DNA of 42,941 nt from a virus: positions 1 to 42,941 of the IMG/VR virus record IMGVR_UViG_3300025722_000102. The stretch is one strand, 5' to 3'. The notes beneath the pieces are model-generated. The model did no database searches. It had not been told where the DNA came from and worked only from the letters and a program-made list of their open reading frames with translations. How positions within the stretch are numbered: the stretch's first letter is position 1; the number at the start of each line of letters is the position of its first letter. A program made the position numbers and the translations under genes. Below, one piece after another: positions 24,330 to 32,367 of the stretch.

Positions 24330-24983
24330 TTATTGTTGTCCACTGTATAGACCTAACTCTCTTAGTGATTCTTCCACGAATGGTATCACATGATTAACTG
24401 TTGGAATTTCCTCGGCTCGTACTATCTTTGCAAACTTGTGTTCCGGAATGAGGTCAACACTGGCCTCGCTGCCATGAGTGTCTCCGAATACGTCTCTATC
24501 TATCTTAACGGTGTAACCGCCCATTGCATTTATTGCTTCAACTTCATTCAGGAATCTTACATCGGTAACGAATACTACTGCTGGATCTCCTGATCCCTCT
24601 GTTTGGTCGAAGTCACCACGGTTGATCCTGCTTTTTAGAACGTTTATCCACCAGTTCTTATGTATGCCACGGAAAACGTCCGTGCCTAGAACCTGTAGCA
24701 ACTCTCTAACCGTTATTGTGTCGTCAACTAATCTTCCTTGGCCCATTACGATGCCCTCATTGAAGAAGTCTCCCCACTGGCCTATCCCTTTATTTTTGTC
24801 TGCATCAGTGCCCCATGGTAAGGATTTGTCCACTCCGCAGTAGTCTATCGCAAACTGCTTTAATGGGGAGGCTATCGCAATCTTCGCCGAAGACAGCCCT
24901 ATGTCTGACACTATGTTGCACCCGAAGTCAGCAAACGTATCTTTGCCTGCCTGCTTCTTTCCACATACTCCTACGACGATCAT
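24330..24983 (-). CDS. Deoxynucleoside monophosphate kinase
   Basis: The product is 217 residues. It has the P-loop VGVCGKKQAGKDTFAD at about 4-19, then ASPLKQFA, TVRELLQVLGTDVFRG, VVFVTDVRFLNEVEAI and IDRDVFGDTHGSE. This is the pattern of T4 gene 1-type dNMP kinases, which phosphorylate dNMPs to dNDPs for phage DNA synthesis. Together with dCMP deaminase and PurA it forms a nucleotide-supply set. ATG overlaps the primase stop (ATGA), preceded by GGGGA. Confidence 0.8.
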   Translation of the reverse strand: MIVVGVCGKKQAGKDTFADFGCNIVSDIGLSSAKIAIASPLKQFAIDYCGVDKSLPWGTDADKNKGIGQWGDFFNEGIVMGQGRLVDDTITVRELLQVLGTDVFRGIHKNWWINVLKSRINRGDFDQTEGSGDPAVVFVTDVRFLNEVEAINAMGGYTVKIDRDVFGDTHGSEASVDLIPEHKFAKIVRAEEIPTVNHVIPFVEESLRELGLYSGQQ

Positions 24984-25975
24984 CTTTTTCCCCTTAGCAT
25001 TTCTTTGATTATTGAAGCACTCATGTCTCCCACATCCTGACCTTGAGTAGGTGGGTACATTACAGTTGTCTTTATTCCTGACTTATTGAGCTTCTTTACG
25101 TTGGACGTCTCGTTCCGGTGTCCGCCATCGTCGTTGTCCATGAAGAGTATGACCTTTGTTACGCCCATCTTCTTCATCACGCACACCTGACCATTTGTTA
25201 GGGATGACCCCATAACTGCCACGCTGTTCCAGAAGCCAGCCTCGCATAGTCTTGCTACGTCCCATGGTCCCTCTGACACGACGATAGTCGAAAGCTTCCA
25301 CTCGTTGATAGCACGTTTGCACAGGTCAATGTTCAACATATTTACAGATTTTTTAAACCTGCTATGTCGCCATTTGGGGGAGTGGGGGTCGTCATCCGTC
25401 TTTCTTCCGCTAAATCCAACAAGATTGCCTACAATGTTCTTAACTGGAAACACTAGCCTTCCGTCCATTACTCCATATCTAGATATGCCTACTCCCATTT
25501 TTCTGAGGACAGACTCGTCGAATCCACGTTCTGTGGCATATGACAGGTTCTTGCCCAGACGGTTAAGTATGTGGTCGGGAAAAGTCTCCTGCTCAAGGTG
25601 CATCTTGGCAAAATCTTCCTGAGCCCTCTTTGGTAAATCCTCGGAGGATACACGGTCAAGGTCTCCGGACTTGATGAGGCTATCTATGATTTTCCTCGAT
25701 AATGGGATGGCCTTTCTTCGCTCTATGTCTGATATAGATGCAATCAGACCTATCATGTCAGAGCCTTTCTCCGAATGGCACCCAGCTGTCCAGCAAAACC
25801 AGCAGTTTTTCTCCCTGTAGTAGGAGAATCCAGTTGGGTTGTCTCCGCCGTGGCAGCAGGATGGTCCTCTTAGGTCGTCTCCGATATCTACGAAGTCGTC
25901 AATATCTATTTCCAAATGCTCAAGAACAGCCTCAATGTTGTTTCCGAGGGTTGCATTCATGTCATCTATGGTCAT
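24980..25975 (-). CDS. DnaG-like DNA primase
   Basis: The product is about 331 residues. The N-terminal zinc-binding region has SCCHGGDNPTGFSYY then NCWFCWTAGCHSEKG. The TOPRIM domain has IVVSEGPWDVARL with the catalytic Glu and ILFMDNDDGG with the DxD. Between them, GRLVFPVKNIVGNLVGFSGR is typical of DnaG-type primases. It is shorter than cellular DnaG (about 580) and has no helicase-binding domain. It should prime lagging-strand synthesis with the helicase encoded upstream. ATG 25975 just after the DnaB-like stop is preferred; ATG 26005 is an alternative. Confidence 0.85.
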   Translation of the reverse strand: MTIDDMNATLGNNIEAVLEHLEIDIDDFVDIGDDLRGPSCCHGGDNPTGFSYYREKNCWFCWTAGCHSEKGSDMIGLIASISDIERRKAIPLSRKIIDSLIKSGDLDRVSSEDLPKRAQEDFAKMHLEQETFPDHILNRLGKNLSYATERGFDESVLRKMGVGISRYGVMDGRLVFPVKNIVGNLVGFSGRKTDDDPHSPKWRHSRFKKSVNMLNIDLCKRAINEWKLSTIVVSEGPWDVARLCEAGFWNSVAVMGSSLTNGQVCVMKKMGVTKVILFMDNDDGGHRNETSNVKKLNKSGIKTTVMYPPTQGQDVGDMSASIIKEMLRGKR

Positions 25976-25982
25976 GGTGTGC

Positions 25983-27452
25983 TTATCCACGTGCTGCCTC
26001 ATCATATGGGAGTTCCAATGTTCGTTCTACAATCCTACAGGTTACTTGATCCTTTTTAAACCTTGGATCCTTGGCGTCGATATACAGGCCAATATGCCTC
26101 CCCTGTGTTCCTGGCCCATGTCTGCACTCCGCTACCACCAGCTTCATATTCGTAAGAGTCGCTTCCTGCTCTGCGTACTCCTCTGCGTTGTGAATAGATG
26201 CAGTTATCTCGGCATCGGACTTCTTGGCCAGGATGCTGAAATTGTCGCACAGCCAGATGATCCTGTCTGATCCAGATATAGTAGTAGCATCTTCCATCTC
26301 TACTCCTGACCTGTTCTGTTGTGCAAGGGCAAGCATTGATCCGCCGTAGTCTCTCATTAGGTCGTGAAGTGCGCTCATCCTGTACCCTAGAGCCTCGTAC
26401 TCTTTATCGTCCCCTTTGTCTCTTGAGTTCATCAGCTTCAGGTAGTCGAGAATAACGACAGCCCTGTTCCACTGTCCTGACTCATCCTTGCCGACCCTTC
26501 GTGCGAACCACCTTCTTATCACTGAAGTCTGTTGCTCTAGGCTCCATCCTCCGATTTGAACATAGTCAAGTGGCATCTCTTCAATGGCAGGGATCACCCC
26601 CTTGATAGCGTTGGACATATTCTCGTCCTTCACGAATTTTCCTGTTTCAATCGCACTTAGGGGAATGTTAGCCATTATTGCTGTCATCCTTGACATCTGC
26701 AACTCGAATGATAGCTCTGTATCTAGGTATAGAACTGGAACGCCCTGTGACGCTATGTTCTTGGCCATGGTCAGTGCTAGGAAAGACTTGTGTCTCTTTG
26801 GTCGGGCTGCGATCACGTTCACTGTGCCTCGCCTCATGCCTCCCCCGACTGCTTCATCCCACAGGTCGAATCCCGTCTTTACCCCAGTCTCAATTTGTCC
26901 CTCTAGAGCCTCTGTTGCGACCTTGTTTAGCCATCCAGTATACGAATCACCAATGTCGATCATGTCCTCTCCACGGAACAGGCCGGTGGTAAAGTCGTAA
27001 ACACCCTTTTCCACTAGGTTGATCATATCGTTGGCAGATGCTGTGTTCTTCACATCGTTATTGACGCCCTCTAGGAACCTGCTTATCTTGTCACGGTAGG
27101 ATGAGTCGACGACAGACTTGATGTGTTGCTTAGCTTCACTATCGCTTGGTGGGTTTGTATCGTATATTTCAGCGATTGCGGAATGGTAGGCGTCCCCCGA
27201 CCTTTTGTAGTCCGCTGGAAACTCTCGTGCCACCCGCTCCTCTAGGAGAACTTGGTCGATGGCTCGTCCGTCCGTGTGAGACGCACTCTCCGATGCCATG
27301 TCCTTCGCTACTCTGTATATGTTTGACGCAACCCGTGAGGAAAAGTCCTCGGAGTCTATCAGTATTCCATCGATGTCAAATACTTTGTCGCAATTCTTAA
27401 CTATGTACGCCAGAACTGACTTTTCTGACTTGCGACTTAGAGACTTAGCCAT
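25983..27452 (-). CDS. DnaB-like replicative helicase with unusual P-loop
   Basis: The product is 489 residues. An N-terminal helical domain (1-110) is followed by a RecA-fold motor: ETGVKTGFDLWDEAVGGGMR, VNVIAARPKRHKSFLAL (212-228), VPVLYLDTELS, AVVILDYLKLMNSRD as Walker B, and SMLALAQQNRSG. This is the DnaB arrangement. The Walker A reads ARPKRHKS at 216-223, so both usual glycines are replaced, with only the Lys-Ser pair kept. It should unwind DNA at the fork with DnaE and primase. AAGGA lies before ATG 27452. Confidence 0.85.
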   Translation of the reverse strand: MAKSLSRKSEKSVLAYIVKNCDKVFDIDGILIDSEDFSSRVASNIYRVAKDMASESASHTDGRAIDQVLLEERVAREFPADYKRSGDAYHSAIAEIYDTNPPSDSEAKQHIKSVVDSSYRDKISRFLEGVNNDVKNTASANDMINLVEKGVYDFTTGLFRGEDMIDIGDSYTGWLNKVATEALEGQIETGVKTGFDLWDEAVGGGMRRGTVNVIAARPKRHKSFLALTMAKNIASQGVPVLYLDTELSFELQMSRMTAIMANIPLSAIETGKFVKDENMSNAIKGVIPAIEEMPLDYVQIGGWSLEQQTSVIRRWFARRVGKDESGQWNRAVVILDYLKLMNSRDKGDDKEYEALGYRMSALHDLMRDYGGSMLALAQQNRSGVEMEDATTISGSDRIIWLCDNFSILAKKSDAEITASIHNAEEYAEQEATLTNMKLVVAECRHGPGTQGRHIGLYIDAKDPRFKKDQVTCRIVERTLELPYDEAARG

Positions 27453-27481
27453 TTGAAATTCCTTGCTTGATGGGAGCTCTG

Positions 27482-27946
27482 CTATCCATTGCTATGTCTC
27501 CTTCTTAGGTAGCTCTCAAGTGACCTTAATGTTGCGTCCACCCCACTGGGCAGATCTCCTATTTTTTCCAATTGCATTCTTGCCGACACTAGGCTGACCT
27601 CATACTTTGACACGTCTTGACTGGAAGATATGACAGCCTCCCTCTTGGCGGTGTATGGTAGAAACTTATCAACTGTATCTATATTGTCTGCCACGAACCT
27701 ATTTATGACGCTGTTGAGTCCAGTTATGAACGCCTTTAGACTGCTATGCTTGTTCTTGAGTATTGTAGCATACGAGTGAGTCTTGAAAATGAAATCTTCT
27801 ATCTCCTCTGTCGTCCTACCCCTGAGCCCCTCGCTTTGAAACTCGACTATCTCGCCCAGTCCAAGCTTGCACATGTCTGAATCCATGTTCGGCATTTTGA
27901 ATCTGGAACAGAATTCCTTCATCTCCTCTATGAGTTTATTATCCAT
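27482..27946 (-). CDS. Hypothetical helical protein in the recombination cluster
   Basis: The product is 154 residues and not recognised. It is mostly helical and charged: NKLIEEMKEFCSRFK, TTEEIEDFIFKTHSY, LKAFITGLNSVINRFVADN, and a C-terminal LRSLESYLRRRHSNG with a basic end. It lies between the helicase and the small nuclease/RecA pair and overlaps the nuclease stop by eight bases. Size and location are reminiscent of recombination mediators or helicase loaders such as T4 UvsY or gp59, but I see no motif that proves either. Confidence 0.65.
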   Translation of the reverse strand: MDNKLIEEMKEFCSRFKMPNMDSDMCKLGLGEIVEFQSEGLRGRTTEEIEDFIFKTHSYATILKNKHSSLKAFITGLNSVINRFVADNIDTVDKFLPYTAKREAVISSSQDVSKYEVSLVSARMQLEKIGDLPSGVDATLRSLESYLRRRHSNG

Positions 27947-28343
27947 CGATTAACTCCGCCAAGCTCTCTACTTCCTCTATTGAGGATACCCTTATTAACT
28001 TTATATTATTAGCAATGCACCACTGTTCTTTTTTCACATCATTCAATTTCTGACGTGCAAAGTTAGCCCTTGTTCCGTGGAAATGAGGAACGAACTCGCT
28101 ATGCTGTCTTCCGTCCGCTTCAAATGCTAACCTTATTCCGCTCAGTATCACAAAGTCGATAGATAGAACTGGACTTAGCCCAACTGTCGGGAACTCCTCT
28201 AGTATACCATAGCCGGGGAGAACCTCCCTTATTTTTGAGAACAGGGCATCACTCAACTTGGAAGCACGGGCATTCATCCTGGCATGCTTTCGATAGTTGA
28301 GCTCCTTGCTATGCTCTCTGCCATCTAGGTCGAAGAATATCAT
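27939..28343 (-). CDS. PD-(D/E)XK-like/Vsr-like small endonuclease
   Basis: The product is 134 residues. It contains LSPVLSIDFVIL followed by IRLAFEADGRQHSEF, then a long helix with NFARQKLNDVKKEQWC and IKLIRVSS. The strand-D, strand-E pattern, the DGxQH segment and the final helix-strand resemble DUF559/Vsr-like members of the restriction-endonuclease fold. The usual ExK appears as EAD, so the metal site may be arranged differently. Its ATGA overlap with RecA suggests a role in recombination or repair. The product and substrate are not known. Confidence 0.55.
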   Translation of the reverse strand: MIFFDLDGREHSKELNYRKHARMNARASKLSDALFSKIREVLPGYGILEEFPTVGLSPVLSIDFVILSGIRLAFEADGRQHSEFVPHFHGTRANFARQKLNDVKKEQWCIANNIKLIRVSSIEEVESLAELIDG

Positions 28344-29335
28344 CCTAGAAGCTCCGATAGCTTCTTCTCTAATCCCAACATTATCTCGGGGTTATCCTCT
28401 AGATGTCTTATGGCGGGGAACACGCCCTGGAACTTGTCTTCACCTATCGTGATCCATGCACCCTTCTTGTCAACTAGCCCGAAGCTAAGTGCTTGCTCAA
28501 ACACATCGTACTCTCGGCTAAATCCTTTTCCGTAGATAAGCGTACTCTGGGCCTTCTTACCCTTGCCCTGGAATCGGTTCTTCATGGTCTCGGCTTCGAC
28601 AGTGTGACCGATGATGTCTTCGCCGACTTTTATCTTTCCCTTGACCTTGAATCGAACGATAAGATCGCAGTTATGCTTCAGTGCGTTTCCACCGGGCAAC
28701 TTGTCGGCGTATCCGTAGGCGTCAAGATTCTCCCTCTTCTGGTTGATTAGGAGAAGGACGCTGTGGTTATCAAAACATAGATTCTTTGCATCTGCGATGA
28801 ATGGTGTGAAGAGTCTTGCCAGTGGTGCCATGAAGTGCTTGCCAGACTCAGCTTCCAGGACTGCCTTTGGGTGGCATGCTGGGATTGAATCAAGAACACA
28901 GAACGCCTTTGGTACGGTTCTTAGCACGTGCTTGATGGCATCTAGACAGCTTTCTCCATCTGGGGCTGTAATCCAGTTGACCTTAGCTGCGTCAAGCTCT
29001 GGGAAGCAGTCGATTAGGGATTGGTTTACGGCCCTCTCCTGGTTAAAGTAGAAGCAGTCCAGTCCTTGCTTCTGTGCTGATACTAGGGCTTGCAGGGAGA
29101 CGGTTGTCTTGCCGGAGTTCTCTCCTCCGTAGTACATTATCACACCGTTCGGAATTCCGGGCTCATCCCCTAGAATACTATTCACCGAGTACATTCCACT
29201 GTCTACATAGTACGGACTCTTGAAGTCTGCCGTGTCGTTAGTGAGGTTGACACCCATACCCTCTAGAGCCTTCGCTATATCTAGTGTGTCTTTCTTGTCG
29301 GTCTTCTTTGTCGCCTTCTTGTTCTTATTTGTCAT
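28340..29335 (-). CDS. RecA/UvsX-like recombinase
   Basis: The product is 331 residues. The Walker A is GGENSGKT at 70-77, after PNGVIMYYG. FYFNQERAVNQSLI, AFCVLDSIPACHPKA as Walker B, HSVLLLINQKREN and KLPGGNALKHNCDLIVRF are the L1/L2 region counterparts. FSREYDVFEQAL and KGAWITIGEDKFQG complete the RecA-like C-terminal part. The head is Lys-rich. It should form filaments on ssDNA and drive strand exchange. The nuclease, unknown helical protein and helicase follow in the same operon. ATG overlaps the preceding stop, with GGAGA before it. Confidence 0.85.
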   Translation of the reverse strand: MTNKNKKATKKTDKKDTLDIAKALEGMGVNLTNDTADFKSPYYVDSGMYSVNSILGDEPGIPNGVIMYYGGENSGKTTVSLQALVSAQKQGLDCFYFNQERAVNQSLIDCFPELDAAKVNWITAPDGESCLDAIKHVLRTVPKAFCVLDSIPACHPKAVLEAESGKHFMAPLARLFTPFIADAKNLCFDNHSVLLLINQKRENLDAYGYADKLPGGNALKHNCDLIVRFKVKGKIKVGEDIIGHTVEAETMKNRFQGKGKKAQSTLIYGKGFSREYDVFEQALSFGLVDKKGAWITIGEDKFQGVFPAIRHLEDNPEIMLGLEKKLSELLG

Positions 29336-29882
29336 CCGTCTCTCCTGTGTCCTTTAGGTTCTGAAATTTTGGAGCCTTATTCTTTTCTACTGTCACATCG
29401 AAGAATCTCTCACCATTGTCCTCCTTGGGAGCTTGGGCCTCGATGACTTCCTCTTTCGTTATCTTGGTTGCGCCATGTATCTTTCTCATCTTCTCATCCG
29501 TATCGTAGCGTCCGGCGATGTACCATAGTATCTTACTGAACACATCGACTGGATTGTTGCCGAAGATGGGTGTTTCGTATTTTTTAAATTTCCACTTCTT
29601 GACGCCCATAAGTATTTGCTTGTAATGATCCTTAACCTGCTTGTGAGCTGTGGAGTCTTTCCTCCAGAAGTATGGTGGCTGTTTTCCATAGATCATCGTA
29701 CATGATATCTCTGCAAGGATGTGGGGAACTCCGAAGATCTGGCCTGGAGTTGTTATTGACTGGTGAAGCCCACCCTTGGCCCTCTCGACCTCCTGCCTCT
29801 TGCTGAAGATGGCGTTACAGGTCTTGCAGTCCCTCTTGGTTCTCTTGATCCCTTTGTAGGTGGGATGCTTACTGCATTTCAT
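29325..29882 (-). CDS. Hypothetical protein with Cys zinc-finger-like head
   Basis: The product is about 185 residues. It begins MKCSKHPTYKGIKRTKRDCKT, with C-x2-H and a C-x2-C pair (CKTC) that could form a small zinc finger. The middle is rich in Lys, Tyr and Trp (YGKQPPYFWRKDSTAHK, KKWKFKKYETP), and the end is acidic. It is probably a nucleic-acid-binding protein. ATG 29882 overlaps the SDR stop by 14 bases. It lies just upstream of the RecA-like gene, with 11 bases of overlap. Confidence 0.6.
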   Translation of the reverse strand: MKCSKHPTYKGIKRTKRDCKTCNAIFSKRQEVERAKGGLHQSITTPGQIFGVPHILAEISCTMIYGKQPPYFWRKDSTAHKQVKDHYKQILMGVKKWKFKKYETPIFGNNPVDVFSKILWYIAGRYDTDEKMRKIHGATKITKEEVIEAQAPKEDNGERFFDVTVEKNKAPKFQNLKDTGETDDK

Positions 29883-30777
29883 CCAGTTTGCTCTCAATCA
29901 TTCTCCAGAGAACATTGGCCATCTTTATCCTTGGCCTGCTCTTTATTGGACTTGGGCCACGTGAGACAACTGATCTCTTGTGGGTGTATCTTCTGCCGCT
30001 GTGGTTAATAGCAATGGCCTTGCCAGTATTTTTCTTTATTTCCTTGGCTATTTCTTTGGCGACCTCTGATGCAGTCTTAACCTCTGACCCTGGAAGGTTT
30101 AACACCAGTAGTCCTCCACGGTCTAACATTTTGACTATCTCATATATTGAGGCTATGAAGTCTGATATGTGAAGATAGGCCCGACTACTGTTAGGATCTT
30201 TGAGTACGTTTATTCTCCCACTGCTCACTGCCTCATTTATAAACCTACAAACTATCTGACTGGAGCCTATGTGTTGAGCCCCATAAACGCTGGGAACCCT
30301 CACTATTGCAGTAGGCAGATTGAACTTTTCGTAGAACGTCCTTACCAGTGACTCCCCATACTGACGACTAAGGTAGTAGGCACTCGACATCTGAGATCCA
30401 TCAATTGGAGAAAGAGGGGTAGGGGAGCTGCAGTACAGCATCCTGCATGTTGTGTCTGAGCAGTAGTCAAGACAGTTTATTAATCCATCTATATTGGTGT
30501 CGAATACATCGGCCCCAGAACCCTTGTCCGGATTGGGGAGGAATATGATCTTCCTTACACCGCCCGGTATGTCCAGATTAGAGATGTCTTCCCTGATGAA
30601 TGTAAAGTTGTCTCTTTGATATAAGTCCTCTATGTTGACAAGGCTCCCTGTGGACACGTTGTCCACGGCGATTACCCTCTCTCCAAGGTTACACAGGTGT
30701 CTACATATCTCAGAGCCGAGCCCTCCGGCCCCTCCTACGACAAGTATACCTCTAGGTGGCGCATTACCTTTTCCCAT
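29869..30777 (-). CDS. NAD-dependent epimerase/dehydratase (SDR), Lys to Arg variant
   Basis: The product is 302 residues. It opens with GILVVGGAGGLGSEICRHL (GxxGxxG, NAD-binding). IFLPNPDKGSGADVFDTNID, LYCSSPTPLS, SSAYYLSRQYGESLV, AIVRVPSVYGAQ and SRAYLHISDFIASI follow, all typical of extended SDR sugar epimerases or dehydratases. The catalytic YxxxK reads YYLSR, so Lys is replaced by Arg, which may alter activity. A nucleotide-sugar substrate is expected. It partly overlaps the HAD gene upstream (43 bases) and may belong to the sugar-metabolism set though it stands far from the main glycan operon. Confidence 0.7.
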   Translation of the reverse strand: MGKGNAPPRGILVVGGAGGLGSEICRHLCNLGERVIAVDNVSTGSLVNIEDLYQRDNFTFIREDISNLDIPGGVRKIIFLPNPDKGSGADVFDTNIDGLINCLDYCSDTTCRMLYCSSPTPLSPIDGSQMSSAYYLSRQYGESLVRTFYEKFNLPTAIVRVPSVYGAQHIGSSQIVCRFINEAVSSGRINVLKDPNSSRAYLHISDFIASIYEIVKMLDRGGLLVLNLPGSEVKTASEVAKEIAKEIKKNTGKAIAINHSGRRYTHKRSVVSRGPSPIKSRPRIKMANVLWRMIESKLDEMQ

Positions 30778-31094
30778 CCTGGAAATCCTCCGATTATTCT
30801 GTCATCTATATACCTATCGGCAGCTACTTTTCTGGGATCTGTTCCCCAGTGCTCCAGCTCCGTGGTAGTATTTTCATTTATAAAGTCAAATGGTATGCCC
30901 ATTGATACTAGCCAATGTCTGGCATCCCCAAGCTGTTCGTTCGTTCTACAGGTCCAGATTACTATCTCTGCCCCAAGCTCTTTTATCCTTCTTATGGACT
31001 CAACGGCACCCTCGATAGCCTCCCCTATTTCTGGGTAGCTCTCATGCACTATTGTTCCATCGAAGTCTATTGCTATTACTTTCTTCCTGTCCAT
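30735..31094 (-). CDS. HAD-family phosphatase
   Basis: The product is 119 residues. It has motif I VIAIDFDGTIVHESYP, motif II IVIWTCRTNEQ and acidic motif IV in RYIDDRIIGG. This is the short cap-less HAD type seen in many phage hydrolases and close in plan to the other HAD gene at 6127-6531. The substrate is unknown; a sugar phosphate is possible, since it lies next to an SDR epimerase. ATG 31094 follows the protease stop by seven bases with AGGTGG upstream. Confidence 0.75.
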   Translation of the reverse strand: MDRKKVIAIDFDGTIVHESYPEIGEAIEGAVESIRRIKELGAEIVIWTCRTNEQLGDARHWLVSMGIPFDFINENTTTELEHWGTDPRKVAADRYIDDRIIGGFPGWEKVMRHLEVYLS

Positions 31095-31101
31095 GAGCCA
31101 C

Positions 31102-31932
31102 CTACGGGTTCATAAGCAGCATCACGTCTCGGTCTAGAATTGCGAGGGGTAGTATGTGTTCGATGCCAGTAAAGGCTCCGAAGTCCTCTCCAATTCTCAG
31201 TGTGACGATACCTATGTACTTTCCGTCTGATGTGTAAACTCCTCCACCACTGTTTCCGCCGGTGAACACTCTGGACACCAAGTGTCCTATGAATGTGCCA
31301 GGATTTCTAAATGAAAGCGTTCGTAGATTCCTCTGAACTAGCCTGTTTCTGAATATAATGGGATTGACCATCATGGGGGATCCTGCTACAAGCAAGTCAG
31401 ACCCAATTACCAACCTGGACGCCCTTGGTGTTCCAGCCATCTCAACAGCCTTCACGTCTGATAACCACATGCATCCCGGCTTCAGATCAACTATAATGAA
31501 CGCAGCATCTACAGCTTCGTACCTAATAATCTTGTATGATGATACCAGGAGGGAAGTCTGTGGCAGAAATCGTTCCTCTGCTCTGATTTCGCCTGTGTCA
31601 TCTCGTAGATATCTTGATATGCTATAGAGTGACACGTCTCTGGTTATAATCTCGCCTCCCAGCATCTCAGAGAACAATGTCGGAGTCAGGACATGATTTG
31701 CTGTGGCTATAACAACACGCCTTACTACTCCCAGTTCTCCAGTGTGAGATCCATTGAAGATTATTGTACCACTTCCTCCAGAGCTAATCCTATTATGATC
31801 CATCTCTGTGCTCATCAGTATTTTTACCGTTGCTCCCAGGACTCTATTCTGGATGTCTGTGTCTATGTCCTCTGCCACAGTAAATGTCATTGGAGCTACT
31901 GCCAGTAGGGCAATCGCAAGTATCTTATTCAT
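31102..31932 (-). CDS. Secreted trypsin-like serine protease
   Basis: The product is 276 residues. Residues 1-20 are a signal peptide (NKILAIALLAVAPMTFTVA). The catalytic triad can be read: IATANHVL (His80), EAVDAAFIIV (Asp142) and TGGNSGGGVY (Ser228). This is the chymotrypsin/DegP-like fold. It would be exported, possibly processed by the phage signal peptidase encoded nearby. A role in modifying host surface proteins, virion assembly or lysis is possible. AAGGAG lies five bases before the ATG. Confidence 0.75.
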   Translation of the reverse strand: MNKILAIALLAVAPMTFTVAEDIDTDIQNRVLGATVKILMSTEMDHNRISSGGSGTIIFNGSHTGELGVVRRVVIATANHVLTPTLFSEMLGGEIITRDVSLYSISRYLRDDTGEIRAEERFLPQTSLLVSSYKIIRYEAVDAAFIIVDLKPGCMWLSDVKAVEMAGTPRASRLVIGSDLLVAGSPMMVNPIIFRNRLVQRNLRTLSFRNPGTFIGHLVSRVFTGGNSGGGVYTSDGKYIGIVTLRIGEDFGAFTGIEHILPLAILDRDVMLLMNP

Positions 31933-31959
31933 TTTATCTCCTTGCTGGAAAGATGCGCC

Positions 31960-32008
31960 GGGGGAGCCAACCTAATGACTCCCCCTTCGCACACTTCGGG
32001 AAAAGTGT
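31960..32008. promoter_or_regulatory. Two hairpins in holin-protease spacer
   Basis: GGGGGAG (31960-31966) pairs with CTCCCCC (31979-31985). A second hairpin joins ACACTT (31991-31996) to AAGTGT (32003-32008). They fill the 81-base gap after the holin stop. No T-run follows on either strand, so a simple terminator is unlikely. Attenuation, RNA processing or mRNA protection are options. Confidence 0.4.
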
Positions 32009-32013
32009 CGCTA

Positions 32014-32367
32014 TTACTCTACGTTGTTTAGCTCTCCTACGGAAGCTTCGATCCTTCGGACAAGCTCGTCTCGTGCTATCTCGGCTAGGCCCAGTGACCT
32101 CAACTGCAATAGAATGAAGTCGATGGCAAGTTGTAGCTTGGCGCTTCCGCTGGACTCTTTGCCTTCTGCGGCTAGCTTAGAAGCCTCTTGCTCTGCGTAC
32201 ATAACGGCTTGCCCAATAAGGGCTGTAACCAAGGCTTCAAGGGTTGTGGTCTCGCTAATTCCGGCCATTGTGAGGACCTTCTTTGCGAGTAGAGTCAGCC
32301 ATAGAACGAGAGGTGCTCCTAGGATGATTACAATAAGTGGTAGGAATTGCTGAATTGCTTCTAACAT
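32014..32367 (-). CDS. LLH-type phage holin
   Basis: The product is 117 residues. One N-terminal membrane helix (LPLIVIILGAPLVLWLTLL) is followed by a soluble helical part with a VTALIGQAVMYAEQEA-like stretch, GSAKLQLAIDFILLQ, and ARDELVRRIEASVGELNN. This matches the LLH-type (phage_holin_6_1) layout: membrane anchor, 'A.EQ', 'K...' helix and final IExxV helix. Such proteins are expected to form membrane pores in lysis; no lysin gene is evident next to it. ATG overlaps the previous stop (TAATG), with AAGGA upstream. Confidence 0.6.
   Translation of the reverse strand: MLEAIQQFLPLIVIILGAPLVLWLTLLAKKVLTMAGISETTTLEALVTALIGQAVMYAEQEASKLAAEGKESSGSAKLQLAIDFILLQLRSLGLAEIARDELVRRIEASVGELNNVE

Noticed and set aside
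31960-32008. Rho-independent terminator after the holin gene
   Set aside because: The two hairpins are good but neither strand has a T-run directly after them.
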